DNA of 64,000 nt from Tigriopus japonicus (taxonomy: Eukaryota > Arthropoda > Copepoda > Harpacticoida > Harpacticidae), in the NCBI GenBank assembly GCA_010645155.1, contig CM021321.1:3481126-3545125 (forward strand), read 5' to 3'. Below are positions 34,201 to 47,900 of this stretch, in pieces. The stretch's first letter is position 1. Each line of letters starts with the position of its first letter. Position numbers and translations under genes: made by a program. A model generated the notes under the pieces. It was not told the DNA's origin and made no database searches. It saw only the letters and a list, made by a program, of their open reading frames with translations.

Positions 34201-34744
34201 TGTCTCTTATTTTCTGCTCTGACTCGCCACTCAAGGCTGGGACATGTTCAAGTTTCTGTGGGTTGAGTTGGGATAAGGTACCAGAGCCTTTGGCATACTG
34301 CTCTTCCTTCCTTCCTTCTCTCTCCATAAATGGCTCTTCTGGTGCCAAGACCGAAAAGAGTTGAATGGGAAGTGTGCGTGTGTCTTGAAGATATCACGTG
34401 ATCACGTGTGTCCAAATATACTAGCGAACGAGAGGGAGAGCCTAATAAATCAGGCCCAGGCAATCTTTGAGTCCATCATTATCAGAAACTAGTTTTATCC
34501 TCACCTGGCATGAATTTTCACGGAAATATTGGGTCGTTTCTTTCAGATTCGATTGATGGATGTCCCTGAAATTGGGACTGGTGCTTCAGAAGATTCTCTT
34601 TCTGGATCCGGCTTTGATTTTCTCCCAGGAGAATTGGTCCAATCGGATCTCATTTTGACCCTTCATCCTGACTTTGGATCCGAGAATAATGGTCCAGCGT
34701 CGACCAGTGATGGGAAGACTTCCACCTCTTCTAATGAAGACAAG
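28289..34744 (+). other. ERR distal N-terminal module, exons A (28289-28837) and B (34547-34744)
   Basis: Exon A starts at an ATG in good context (AAAATGG) and encodes 183 Ser/Pro-rich residues. They include SLLSLLLE, an LxxLL-like motif, a PTPPPP stretch and a Ser run, and the exon closes with [12 protein letters not shown] before a GTAGGA donor. Exon B (66 codons, [20 protein letters not shown]) has a pyrimidine-rich acceptor and GTAGGA donor, both phase 0. Both are strand- and phase-compatible with ERR exon D, and no other gene lies between. They look like an intrinsically disordered activation region. Membership in ERR is inferred from position and phase, not from homology; they could be a separate small gene. 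Confidence 0.55.
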
Positions 34745-37700
34745 GTAGGATCCTAGAATAATGTAAAATACGTAGGGACAGCTCAAGAACTGTTCTAAGT
34801 TAGTTAGATTTGAAGAAACTCTCGTGTCTTTTGTAAGACGCTCTTGTCATGAATGTTTTGGGATAAATTTGGAACGTTGAAGGTCACTTTGTCGGACGAG
34901 TTTTAAAAGGGGGAAAGATCGCAAGTCTTGGTTTTTCAAGATAATACGCTCACATAGGAAAGCTTCTGTCGCCTTTCCTTAGAACTCAGCATGGAGCCCA
35001 ACTTCTAAGAATATATTGGACTTTGTTCCACCCATACTAACCTAACCGAGATACGTAGGCGCCTTGTGTTTTTTTCGCAAATTTGGGAGCGTTACTAGTG
35101 CTCCCAAAGAACAGCATTATGTGGATCCATGTTCATTCATTGTGAAAGGAAGTCCTAGTTTATCGGATAAAACGTATGATTTCACTGCATTCCAGTGCGA
35201 ATAAAGGTGGTGTTTTTAACGTTAACAGTAAATGAAAGAGAGGTAGTACAGTGCAGCAAAAAGGCTTTCAAGTTATGACTCCATTTATTGTGGAAGGGAT
35301 TTAAGTGCATTGAAGCTCAAAAGTCCTTAATACTGACTGAAACTTTATTTTCTTTGAAGATATTTCCAGTTGAACCGTACTTCCAGTACCACCGTTACCG
35401 CCAAGAACGATGACATTTAGTCACGTTGCATTCATGTTCAGTTGGTCGAGTAGACAAGAAACACGAGATCTAAGTATAAGACGGAAGCATAACGTATTCC
35501 TCTGGCGAGCTTTGTAACGAGGTCCAAAGATCCTTTCTGATCCCATTGTTTTTTGAATAAGCTACCAAGAGACTTGCGTGATGACAGCCAATTCGTGTTG
35601 ACTTTCTGCCTTAGTCCCACACAAATCTATCGAACATCCGGAGAGTCAATTCCTAACAAAAAGCAGCCTTTCTAAGCACCGGAAGTAGAATTCGATGTGA
35701 ACTGTCTTTATCACCTGGCATTCCATTGACCGATAATTGTAAAGGAGGAAATATGGTCGAGCTTCAGAAATGTATACAGTCGCACATCTTGGGTGTATTT
35801 CCTCCATGGAACGACATGTTAGTCAAGTGGAACCATGTATGTAAATAATTTGTCGTTATAGTCAAAGTTGCAAATCGGTGGTCAAAAAATCGCTCAGCAA
35901 TGCTGCATCAGTAATTTTTCTACTCACTGAAGTTGGCCGTGTTCTTTCTTCATGCAAGCTGAGGTTCTTCCCGAGGGAGCACAAATGTGACAAAATATGT
36001 GGCCTTTCGAATTGTATCTGTTTTACAACGACTTATTGATGCAATATTTGCAATGCATACATACATAAATAAATAGGAAAAGACACACTCTCCAGTTATT
36101 GGACGGTGGCAACTGCTGTCAAATCTTTCCTCTTGGCGGCCTTGAAAGAAGATAGATGGGATCTCATATTGTCTTGATTTCTTGGACATGTAAAATGTTA
36201 TAAGAGTTTAGAACTCGACTTTCATCTTCGTAAGAATCGATTCTTTCGGGTCAACATGACGAGGCTTAAGACCTAGGAGCGTCTTGATGTGATCATTGCT
36301 TTAAGACACGGAGAGCCCTACCTGGCCCGACCATCGTATACTGTTCCATGGCAAAGACCAAGTTGAACTTAAAAAGGCTCGATTTCAGAATCCAAGGAAA
36401 CTTTACACTTAACGACAAGGAACGACCTACAGTAAGGTCTCATTATGTCACGATTTGGTCTTCATCTTTTGGACGGGATTGGTTTCATGCCTTCGGCAAA
36501 AAGACTCTTATCAGGACGTTCCAAGTGCTTCACTGGTCCACTTACGTTTAGGAAAAGGGAAGTTGAGGTCGTAAAATTTGGTCCGTATCATTGAATGTCA
36601 TGGTTATGGAGCTGCTGGCCAATACGGAATGACAAGAATAGTTCCGGGAGCCAAATTCGGGTCTGGCCAAGCTCAAATGCAAGTGTCAAAACGACCTTGG
36701 ACCCCTTTCGTTAGTTGGAGACTTTCGCATAGACATAAAACCCCATTCCTAAGTAATGGTAGCAACTTTGGAGCTTGTGTGATTAGACAATATTTATTGT
36801 GCCAATTAGAGTATGGTCATCTCAAACCTTCGTCGGAGAGAAATTATCGTCCAATTTGGCTGTCCAATTTCACACATCTAGAATGACCTTGAAAAGACTT
36901 GAAAACCTCTCTCAAGAAATAAAAACTCCCAACATAAATCTGATAAGTGGCAACTTTCGTATTAGAGAACAAATCCTTTTTTGGGGGGGACAAAATTAAG
37001 GAGGTTATTCTCAGGAGAAAAAAATCCGAAAAATCATTGGACTTATCAAATGCCGTACTTGTGAACTAATCTTTGCGGTGGCTCGACCAAATTATGTCGA
37101 ACAAAATGTTCACGGGAAATAGGGCAATTGAAGTGTGGCTTTGTTGTGTCTTTTCATGGAGCGAGAGCGGGGACAAGTGTCACGGCTAGCTCGCACTGTG
37201 CATGCACTTGCAAAGAGACAAAATTCAGCATAACTCAAGCAAATGTGCCAAAATTGTAACATAATGTCTTATTTGACGTAGCTAGAATATTTTTATATTG
37301 CTAGAACAAGTCAAAACAACATATTTTCCACAATTCTTGAATTATGCCAAGTTTTGTCTTTTTGCAAGTACATGCACAGTGCTGGTTGGTCGTGACACTT
37401 GTCGACGCTCTTGCTCCATGAAAAAGCACAACAAAGCCACACTTCAATTGCCATATATGAAGTTGGAAAAAGACGATAAAACTTTGCAAGCGAAGTCATT
37501 GATATTGATCTCATTTCTTCAGTTTTGAATGGTCGCTTTGAATGGTGGAAGTCCTTTCCCAAAAGATATTTTGGATGCACTTTCTCTATCCCAGCAAGTT
37601 TATACGCGGATTTATTGGATGCTTAAAACTCGGTGCATGTAATAACAGGAGGAAATTTGATTGTAAGGATTCTTACTCGTAGCATTTGAGCGATTCCTTT

Positions 37701-40700
37701 CTTCGATAACCTTGAAACGTGGAGGTAATCTCCCGGTTCAACTTCGAAGTAAACTAAATTAAGAAACCTGAGGCTAGTTTTTTAAGCGCAAAGATCGATC
37801 TCAAGAACGAACTTACAGTACTAAAGTACGATCTTAAGATCGATCTTTGCGTCTTAAAAAACTAGCCTCAAGTCTTTATAAACACTCCGTAAGCTTGAAA
37901 CCTTCAAGTTTAGGAACCATTTAGTCGAGCCTGAGGACTACCTAAAGATTCATCTTTAGAGGTATAATTTGATCCCGGGATAAAAGAAGAGGTTTCTGAG
38001 GCTGGATCTCGTTCCTATGGGCACTCCTTGGCCAGGAGGTCAGAACTTTTGTGCAGAAAGCTCAGCAGGTTTTATAACAGCCTCACACAAAGTGTTGGAA
38101 AGTATTAGTAGAAGTGCTCACTTGCCATTCTAAGCAAGTCGACCAAAACGTTTTTTACTCTTCAGGGGTTTCATTTGGCATTCTGTGTATTTTTATTAAT
38201 TTCACTTCCACTTGCTTTTGCAAGTCTTTATCAATAGTTTTCGTTGAATAACTTACTGGGTGTCCCTTCTAAATAGAGATCGAAAGCTTCCTGCCTTTAG
38301 TGTGATGGTTTATTTTTAGTTTCATGCTTTTGGTTTATACAAAAAAATGTTTTATTCAGGTTTGCTTTTGTCAAGATGTTTTATTTTTAATAATTGTTTA
38401 AAAACGCTATAAAAATTACCGAAAGTGGCCTTTGAACTTCACTGCTCTGCCAAAAAGATGGGGTTCCTTGTCATTTCGCACGGCTTGTCCATAGTTATTG
38501 TGAAGATATCTTTTCTCATTTCTGGAGTAAGGATGAATGTCTTCATTCAGCGCCAGGCCTTAATAATGTGAACATTTCCATTTAATTCATTCTGGTGAGG
38601 CTTTGGGTCAACCTGATCGAAGTGCGTGCCTGTGCTGAGGATGCGGTTGGAAGATTCAAGGCCATGGTGAAAACCAAAGGTGGCCATTTTGGAAATTGAG
38701 CTATTGTTTGCCAACGTAAGGTATTTAGGATTGGAATAATGTGACATCACTTTTGATTGAAGTAATAAGTGAGTTATGATACAAAAACCGAGTCTCAATT
38801 TAGACGGCACACCTTGTACATACAGGTTTGTTGCAGACTTTTGTAAAATACATCCTTCAAGAAATTACGTTTATTGATTACAAGCATTCACGCTTGTCTG
38901 AGATGGTAAATACCTTGTTAGCGTGTTCTTTATCATGCAGTGAAGTAAAATTCTAAAGGAAGCTTTTGAAGCCTAATCACGTTTTTCGATTGATCACGTG
39001 CTTGGGTTTGGGCCTAGACTGTGGAGCGTGTCAAAGCCGACCTTTGTTGGCTTTGAAACTATCAGAAATTGCCAACGTATTTAACCTTTTTTCTCAAGGG
39101 AAACGCATTCTCAGCAGAAAAAGAAAAGTCAAATTCTTGGAATCATTTTGAGCTCTATGAAATCGTACTTTAGGGTACCTCAGCCGGGTCCCTTTGAGAG
39201 AGAAAGTGGCCTCACTGGCTACCCTTTTGGTGGGACCACGGGATCTAGAATTGATGTCATTGAGCTTGGGGCCATTTTATGACTAGAACAGCATGCATGG
39301 CCCAGTGAGAAACGAAGAGGGAGAGTTGAAGTTCCGTTTCCGAAATCAGATGTAAGTTTCTTCGAAATGAGGCGAGAACGTTGTTTGAACCCGCGTTTAC
39401 TTAAATACACTCGCTGTCAAGGCGCTGTCCATTTGTCCGGCCTTCCCAAATTCTACCATTAAAATCTCATCCCCCTCGTCGAGTGGCTGGCGTCTGGGAC
39501 CTAGAAAGGCTTGTCTTTAGCTACAATTCCATGTCTTCGCACTCTTGGCACTCGTATGGTAACAGCAGTAGCGACAGTGGCAGCCTTGATCTCTGACCAA
39601 GACCTTCCGGGCGGGAGCGCATGAAGCGGTCCCTCTTCCCATCCCACATGGAACAATGGCCCATCAAGCTTAACGTCTGCTACAGGGTGATGATCCCAGT
39701 CTCTCTTTCATTGTGCTTGATATACTTCTTTTTGAAATAGATCTCCAGTTGTAAGCCATAGGAGGCGGTGCAGATAAAAAAAAGAAAAATCGGACAAATA
39801 TGAACTCTGTTCCAGTTGTATATCAGCCTTTGATTGTTTTTAGATATCCGAACTTGTTGTGCCTGAAAGGGAAAAGTGTGAAAAAGGTGTGAAATGTAGC
39901 TACCCTGAAACTTGCCAGACATTTTGACGTTGGGGAACTAGTCTGAACAGAACGGCTCCTCCCTTAAAGGTCTGTGCCAAGAACGTGGGAGAACTAGCTA
40001 GCTTCTAGGCTGTGACCCTCTCGGAACGAGAGAAAGAGAACTCTGGAAAGACTCAAGACGGCCTTCCCTAGTGTGCTTCGCTCGCTTGGTCCACAAGTCA
40101 ATGCTGTCATGCCGGACCTCCCCGGCAAAAACAGAGGCTGCAACAACGATGGTGGGAAAGACTCGGAGGACAAGGAAAACGAACGTCGGGAGAGACTCTC
40201 TATGGAAGCCGACGATGCACTTCTCCTCTGCCTATTGAAGTTAGTTGCTGTGTGTTTGTGAGAGTCAACGGGGATCACAGAATTCGGAGCGAACCAAAAC
40301 AAGTCTTTGAAGTCCGACACCAAGTTTTGATGCCGGATTCTGACAGTTGTCAATACTCAAGCACGAGAGTGAGAAAAAATAATTGAAATAGTGTGAAACA
40401 ACGAGGACATTATTCACAAACGATAAATATCTTGTAGATTTATTCCATCCATTTCAACCACATGAACAAAAAAAACCATCGAACCCTGAAGAGACGAGAA
40501 AATTGTGGTTTATTGTGAATGCATGTAATCGTTTATGCTTTTTGACTCTAGAAAGACAACGACACTTCATTGAAGTGCCTAGAGCAAGTGTGTTGAAACA
40601 ATCTAAAACCATCATCGTGGCCACACCAATGAAACTCGTTTGAGAGTCGTGATTTGAAGCCGAACGTTACACGCCACTTTCGTGAGAGGGTCTCTTTTTT

Positions 40701-43700
40701 TTATTCCTTCAGTGACTCCCTCTCCTCAATAGATTACATAAAACTCGCGCAAGACAGGAATAGACAAAAAGCGATCTCGTTTTTCACAAGGGAAAGTTTT
40801 GGTGAAAGTAGTTTTTTCACAATTTTACCTGTGGCACTTGGGCTCGATCTGCGTCGATTGTACGCGCTCCCATCGTCCACCATCCATAGTACTTTGTACG
40901 TCCCCACCACCACAAGCACAAGCTCTGGCCTGCTTGTTCTACTTGCTCATATGCCTACGTACATGTTTAAAAAACGTAACTAAGGACTGGTTTTCCATCG
41001 CAAGCATTGCCGCTTCCATTGGTACCCATCTCCACGATCAACCAGCTATAATAGAAGCAAGTTTCAGGTTCTAAGGGACCAAGCAGAGACACCGATTTTC
41101 CAGCCATCCAAGTAACCCGAGTGTGCAAGAGGAAGCTGAAGGCAAAGATTGTGTCGACCTGACCTGACTGCTGGTCCATCCTTGGATAGTTTCTAAACTT
41201 TGAAGCATCACTTTCATTTCGATCCGAGAGAAGACCCTTGTGCCATTTGGCTATGCCGATTGGTGTCTTACAGAAGTTGAGAGAGAGTACATTGGCGAGT
41301 CCGCGTTTGTCACCTGTGCGCTTAGAAAGGGGAAACCATTCTGATCCTTCGGCCTGGTAACCTGAATTTTCCCAAACTTGCACCAGAGTCTTAAGTGTGT
41401 GACCTAGTGAGTGCGTGAACGAGGCAGTGAAGGGAAAGAAACCCGGTGAAACCGTCCTTCCCACCCCGGTTAGATCATTATTATCGTCGTCATCATCATC
41501 AACAACCAAACCACGCAAGCCGTCCGACACAGGCCGTCATTATTATCTTCCTCTTTACTACATACACTCAAAGTCTGTGAAACTGAGAAAAAGAACTGCC
41601 CGGTTTCTATTTTAGCTGAGCTTCTTCTTCACGCTTCTCGCGGGCGCATAATCCGCTGGCACATTAGCCACCATCTGATAATGTCTAGCCTTTGGTGAAG
41701 AATTCACTTGGTGTTTGGTGTCCTGGGAGTAAAGAGTTCGATTGAAACAATCTCTCTTTACTATTGTACAGTCGCTCTACCTATCTCTCTGTCCTTTTCT
41801 GTTCTCTTGTGGCCTCTTCACGGCCTTCTCTTCTCTTTTTTTCTTCTTCTCCTCTTCTAGAACTCTCCTTTCGTCTGGTCCTTTTCCAGCCCACATTTCC
41901 CTCTTCCCTTCCACGGAACACACATTGGAACGCGAGAAAAGCCTTGTCAGGAATCTTTGCATCCGATTTTTGTGTCCACATCCCTCTCTTTCATTACCGT
42001 AAAGAAGCTGAAGTTCCACCGGAGAACAACCAGTGTCGAGTTATTACTAGTCAAACAGAAGAAACACGTCTAGTCAAGACCATCAACCACTCATTTGTGC
42101 CATTAGTTTTTGAACCGTCACTACCTACTACACTAACGACAACCCCCAAATGAACGTTTGGATGATTGCAAGATTTACTCAAGGAAGAAAACCGCAGTGT
42201 TCAACAAAACCCGAGCAGTTCTAAAGTGTATAAAAGAAGACGTGATCTTGATCGTTTATCCCAACCATGATACCGGAAGGTCATATGACTTTAGACTCTA
42301 TTCTGGAAGGGATCTTGGACGATGAACATGTGTCGTCGGACAACATTATCTCCAGCTCTCCATCGCCGGGGTCAGATAACTCTGCACTTGGATCTCCCGG
42401 TAGCAGTGGGTCTCGAACCAACAACTTTCCTGCCTCAACCACTCTCATCCTTCGATCTTCATCGGAGCGGCTGGACCAGTCGCCCAGCTCATCTAGTCTT
42501 TCACCTCCAAGTACTGCTGACATCACGCTGGATCCAATCTCAAATATCCCATGCATCTCAATCAAAAGTGAACTGCCAGACTCGTGCACCATGGACATCA
42601 TGGTAAGTTCGCCTGGATCCCACCAGCTCTCTCTTAAATCATACGTTTGTCCTTTGGAGCCAATCGCCGAGATTAGTTGGACACTTCATTTTGCAATTTC
42701 ACACAGATATGAATGGGTGAGCAAAAAGGGTATGAGAATGTCTCCTCCAACACTCTTCGTTCCGCTCACGAAATATGCCAATTTTAGGCCATACAGTACG
42801 ACTTGAGTGAGGCCTGGATGAATATCAAGGAGAAAGTAAAGTGGAAGAGTTGAGTCGCACTCGTGATTTGAATGTTTAGAATTCCTTCTCCAGATTATTA
42901 GTGTGAGAAATGGGCATTTTTCGAGATCCTGAGACCAAGGGCGTGTTACTACTCTTGTGAACACGTGTTTTGTTGTTACCCTGGCTGCTTTCTTCCAGAG
43001 AAATCATTGAGCTGACCCCCCCTTAATTTCATACGTGCCCTTCACTTTGTTGTAGTAGATAATAATCGGTTTGGATCTTGGGGGGTTCACTTTGTACTAA
43101 CATATGGATAGAACTTGCCACAAATAACTCAATCAGAGGTCAAGCGCCCTCAAAATTAATGAACCTAAGATATATATCGTTGCTTCAACTCGTTTTCAGT
43201 CACAGGGATAGCTAATGAGTTCTTACTTCGCGTGGTCCACTAAGTTTTATGTTCTTTCTGGCCATCGTACTAAAGATCGAGAGGAAAGGTCATGAGACTT
43301 TGTTTGTGCCTGCGGAATAGGTCTCGTGTCTAATGCGACTACTTTCATCTATCCATGGACGTGAACACAAAGATGATGGCCAATTAAAAGGCAGTCATTT
43401 GTCACCTCAGATTTTAGACAGCCTGATCATTTCGGTCGTCTACTTTTGCCACACTTTGAAATGTTGATACCTGTTCAATTTTGAATGGCGGTCCGGCTGG
43501 CCTTGCCTTAACAGTTTTTCAGTAGCAGAACTTTGTAGGTAATTTAGGCCCGATTATTCATTAGCGTTGCAATGGATCATTCTTGACAGCAGGGTCGAAG
43601 TACATCCGTCAGCGCCTTCTTTTGTTCCAAAACTGTCTGGCTGATAATGCACCATTTCCCAGGCCAATAGAAAAATGAAAGCAAGGACGTGTCACGCCCA

Positions 43701-44903
43701 AACGCAAAATTTCTTCCATATTGAGCAAAACGCAAGTGACCCTGTGGTCCGCGTTCAGTTTAGGCATGTACAATATTGCTTTATCGTTGTCGGTGCAAGT
43801 TTATAATTGTCGTTGAAGTGGTTTCACAATTGTGATTTAATGCCCCACCCGTGATTGTGGGATTAATATAATCCTGTTCGAATCTCTCTTCATATGATCC
43901 AACCCCGACGATGAAAACATGAGATAAAATGGAAGAGTTCTAAGGGTAGAGCAAGGCTACTATCATAACTAGTACGTATGACCTGGTGTCTGGCACTCTG
44001 AGTAATCCTCTCGTCTACTTTCACCAAAAAGCCGGTTCAAGTCCAACCGATGTGTTCACTCGCTCTCGCTATTGTGTATTTACAGCATGTAGTATACCAT
44101 GCATTCTCCCAAACTTGCACAACTTGTTTTGTGTAGAATACGAGGAGCAGGCAGTGGTTCGCTCTCATGACACTCGTGGTCGGTTTCCATGCCACCTTCT
44201 CTTTCTTTTTCGTCTTCTTCTTCTTCTTCATCCTCCTCCTCCCCCTCCTCTTTCTCCAAGTCCTCGTCGAGGATTGTTTATAGCGAGCCCGATTCTCTGG
44301 ATATTCTAGCAGTCAAGGTGGAATCCTGAAACTTGGAGCTCATTGGTTTCACAATATTCGTCTTGCCAAACCAGAAAGAAAGAAGAAAGAAAGAAAAGGA
44401 AAGAGACGAGCTCCTCCAACCACTACCATCCTCATCGAAAGGCCTTCTTCGACTTGGTTGGGAGTCTTGAAAATTGGAGAGGGAAATCATAATTGAGAAA
44501 AACATATTTTGTTTCTGTTTCAAAGCGAAATGAGAGAGAGTTTTCCAAACAAGCAAGAACATCATCAGACATTACGAACAATATTAGCCAATCTAAAGCG
44601 CTTTGTGAGTGAAAGAAATTCGGTGGAAGGCTCGTTTTGAAATGGGATAACAAGCCTGGCGGGAAGTTGGGAATGATCCATTAATTGCTCTCTCATTTCG
44701 TCATTACTGGATATCCAACGATAATCTAATTACTGGGCGTGACTGAATTCCCTTGACTGTTCATAACAATGATGACAATCATTTCAATTGTCTCCCCCCT
44801 CTAAACTTAATTCTTGCATATGTACGACGGGCTTTGTCAGGCACAAAAACGCAAATACGCATGTGGTGAAGCCATAAAGAGGAATTTGATCATGATTCCT
44901 TCC

Positions 44904-44937
<34 letters not shown>

Positions 44938-47900
44938 TCACAATTGCGAGTGTCTCTTTTTGAGGCGGTCGTGCATGAAACGCGTATGTTTGATGGGTAA
45001 ATTGGAAGCCGCGAATATTTGTCAACTCGTGTCCTCGGGACTCGGGGGGGAAAGTGATTGAAATTCTGAATCGTGACTATGCCCCGGCCCCTCAGTTTTC
45101 AAGTCAAAGTCTAAAGCCTGATTCGGAGAAATCATACCGTAGAAATCATACAGTCAGGTGCAGTATTCGAATATAAAATTATCGCCTCCATTATCGATAG
45201 ACGGACTGCATTCAAACGAAAGGAAAGTTTGGTGCACGAGCTCAGTTCGCTCGTTTCTTTCTGTTCGTAATAATTACGTTTTGCTCATCAGACGCTCAGA
45301 ACCTGGCTGGCTTCGTTCGAGCTTCTTGCCCAACTTTTCCCCTCCAAATGATGAGGTAACAAATTTACCTCCAAAAGTTGCGAGGATTGGCCAGGGATGA
45401 AGAGGCAGGCACAGAAGTCACGACAGACAGCTCTTAAAGGAGTCAACCACATAATGCTCTGATTTGATTTTTCTTTTCTTCTCCTTTTTTGTAGATGGAC
45501 TATTCAGAGAGTCAAAGTTCACCCTTGTCATCGGATCAAAACTCCCCCAAGGAGATCAAGCTCTTTGATGGGGACAACAATCTCGCTCTTCAGACCCATT
45601 TGCGCCAACTCTCATCATTGGATGGCTCAACCGGGTCCACCGTTGTGCGCCCTAGTTCCTCGGAAAGTCCCGATCAACATCATTGCTCTTCCACCACACA
45701 ACCAATCATGGATGGACACCACCTTCTCTCAGCAGTAAGGAAGCCCTATTAGGTCATATGTAGATAGACGCGATATTTTTGTCCCCGACAAATAATTACG
45801 TAACAATACACGACAACAGCACAAAACGTTGCTGGACGACGTGTCGAGACAAATTAGATAATGTTGAGAACTTTTTCTTAATTGTGTTCAAATGAGAGTT
45901 CCAAAGAAAAGTGCACTGACCACTCGAAACTCGCTCGAGACGGGGTCCCAAATATTTTTTGAACAATCGAAACTTGGGCCTGAGATAGATACCTAGTTAT
46001 TTTCCGGTGCTGAAAACCGATCGGTCCCCCAAATAGTGTCATACAAACTTTCAATTGCCCACACTCGCTTCACATGCCAGAAAAAAAGTGAGCTGGCTCA
46101 AACTCTTGTGTCGGGTTAATCTTCTCGTAATCCATGAGAGTTTGGATCTGAGTACAGTTTGTCAGATTCCTCGCACCCAAATTGTAATCTAAGCGAAGAT
46201 ATATCCAATTATTTCGGGATAACGCCACGCTCTCTACACATTTCCGAATCATATGCGTGGGTTGTAAATACTTCGTTGAGCAAGTCTTTCTCCTATTACA
46301 TGACATTTTTTGACGTTATGAGCAAAAGCTGAAGAGCTACTACAACATGAATAAAAGAAGGCTGCGGTTCTTTGTCCATACTGCAGTGAAGGGAAGAGGG
46401 CATAAAACGGGCTCAAAAGTAATAATTTGGGTGAGCTGGGGGTATTTATGATTTCGGACCAAGATGGTCAGTAAACAAGAAATTCCACGCTTTGGTCCAA
46501 CCTTTCCGACTTATTTCAAGCTCTGTTTAACTGTTTCTTTTTCTCGTCAGGATTCTATAAAGGACGAGGATGGCCCTAAGAGGATTTGCTTGGTATGTGG
46601 GGATGTAGCCTCTGGATTTCATTATGGTGTCTCATCCTGCGAGGCTTGCAAGGCCTTCTTTAAGCGCACCATTCAAGGTAAGCCCGAAACGACGTTTGTC
46701 AAATCATGTGCTTCTCCACTGACACCCTCACAAAGGACAAGGCTGCATTTTGGATCGGAGCGGCGAGCCTCATATTTGAAAGACGACAGACCACTTTTTG
46801 TCTAGGCCCTGCCTCCTTGTGACTTCGACTTCAGTCCAAGTGCATTCTGTCAATGGGGAAATCAGCTCACACTTTGAAAAAAGTATAACCTTCAAAGGAT
46901 TGGAACATGTCTTGCCCGTCATGATCTGTACAAGACCCATACGTGTTCTCAGTTTTGTCCCACTTTTGCATAACTTAATCCACGCTATTTGGGTTGTGAC
47001 TGAGTGAGTGTGAGACTGAGAGTAAACACAGAAAGTTGAACATGATCCAGCATTGGGTTGGCCAGTTGGCCTCGCAGCCCTGTATTTGTCATGATGTTCA
47101 TCCTTTTGTTCCATCCATTTGGCGATTTCGCTCCAAAGGGTATGTGTTTGATTGATGATGAAGAGACCTAGAAATGTTCCACGCCCCAGCATTTTTCAAT
47201 AACAAAGGCCACTTGAACGTTAGCCCGTCCATTCGCGTAATTCTAGTGCTCTCATGGGAGCAATGAAAACGGAAAATATGTAGTGACACTCAATCCTCTG
47301 GACTTTCCTCCTGGGTGTCCAAACAACCTCATCTCAGGAAAGTGAAGAGATTTTGTTTTCTTCAGCCTGTTTACCTTCACTCGTCATTTTCTCACTCTTT
47401 TATCCCATCACCAAGATCATTTCTGGCAGTTCCTATTCTTCTTGGAAGCTCTTCCATTCAATAGAAAACCAAGAGCTATTCTGAGAAGATGAGGATGATG
47501 AGCTCGCTCTGTCGGTCTTCGGTCGGTGACCTTGACTGTCTGCCTTTACAGTCTGGCCTTCAATGACGGATCGCTGGAAGAAGTATAAAAGAGGGAAAGA
47601 GACCAATAGCTATTTGGCGGGCGAGATGTCGATCTGTTATGAGATTAAGTGTGCCAAGTTATTCCAATAGATTAGAAACGTGGTCATATTCATTATGTAT
47701 CTCTTCTCCCCTTTTATCCTTACGCTTCAATGCTTCCCTTTGAATGTGCTCATCATTACGGTGACCATCCTTTGGCTCTTGTTTCCACGAACCTCTTATT
47801 TGGATCCAAACGACATTCTTGACAGTTTGGGCATGTTCACATATTAGCATTTCGTGGCTCTCTCTCTTGCGTTGGCCTCAAGATCGCTAGGCTGCCTTTT

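Noticed and set aside
40967..41530. 187-codon minus-strand frame in the ERR intron
   Set aside because: No domain, no splice context; the acidic run comes from a GTC/ATC microsatellite, and the region is probably leader or promoter DNA of ERR.
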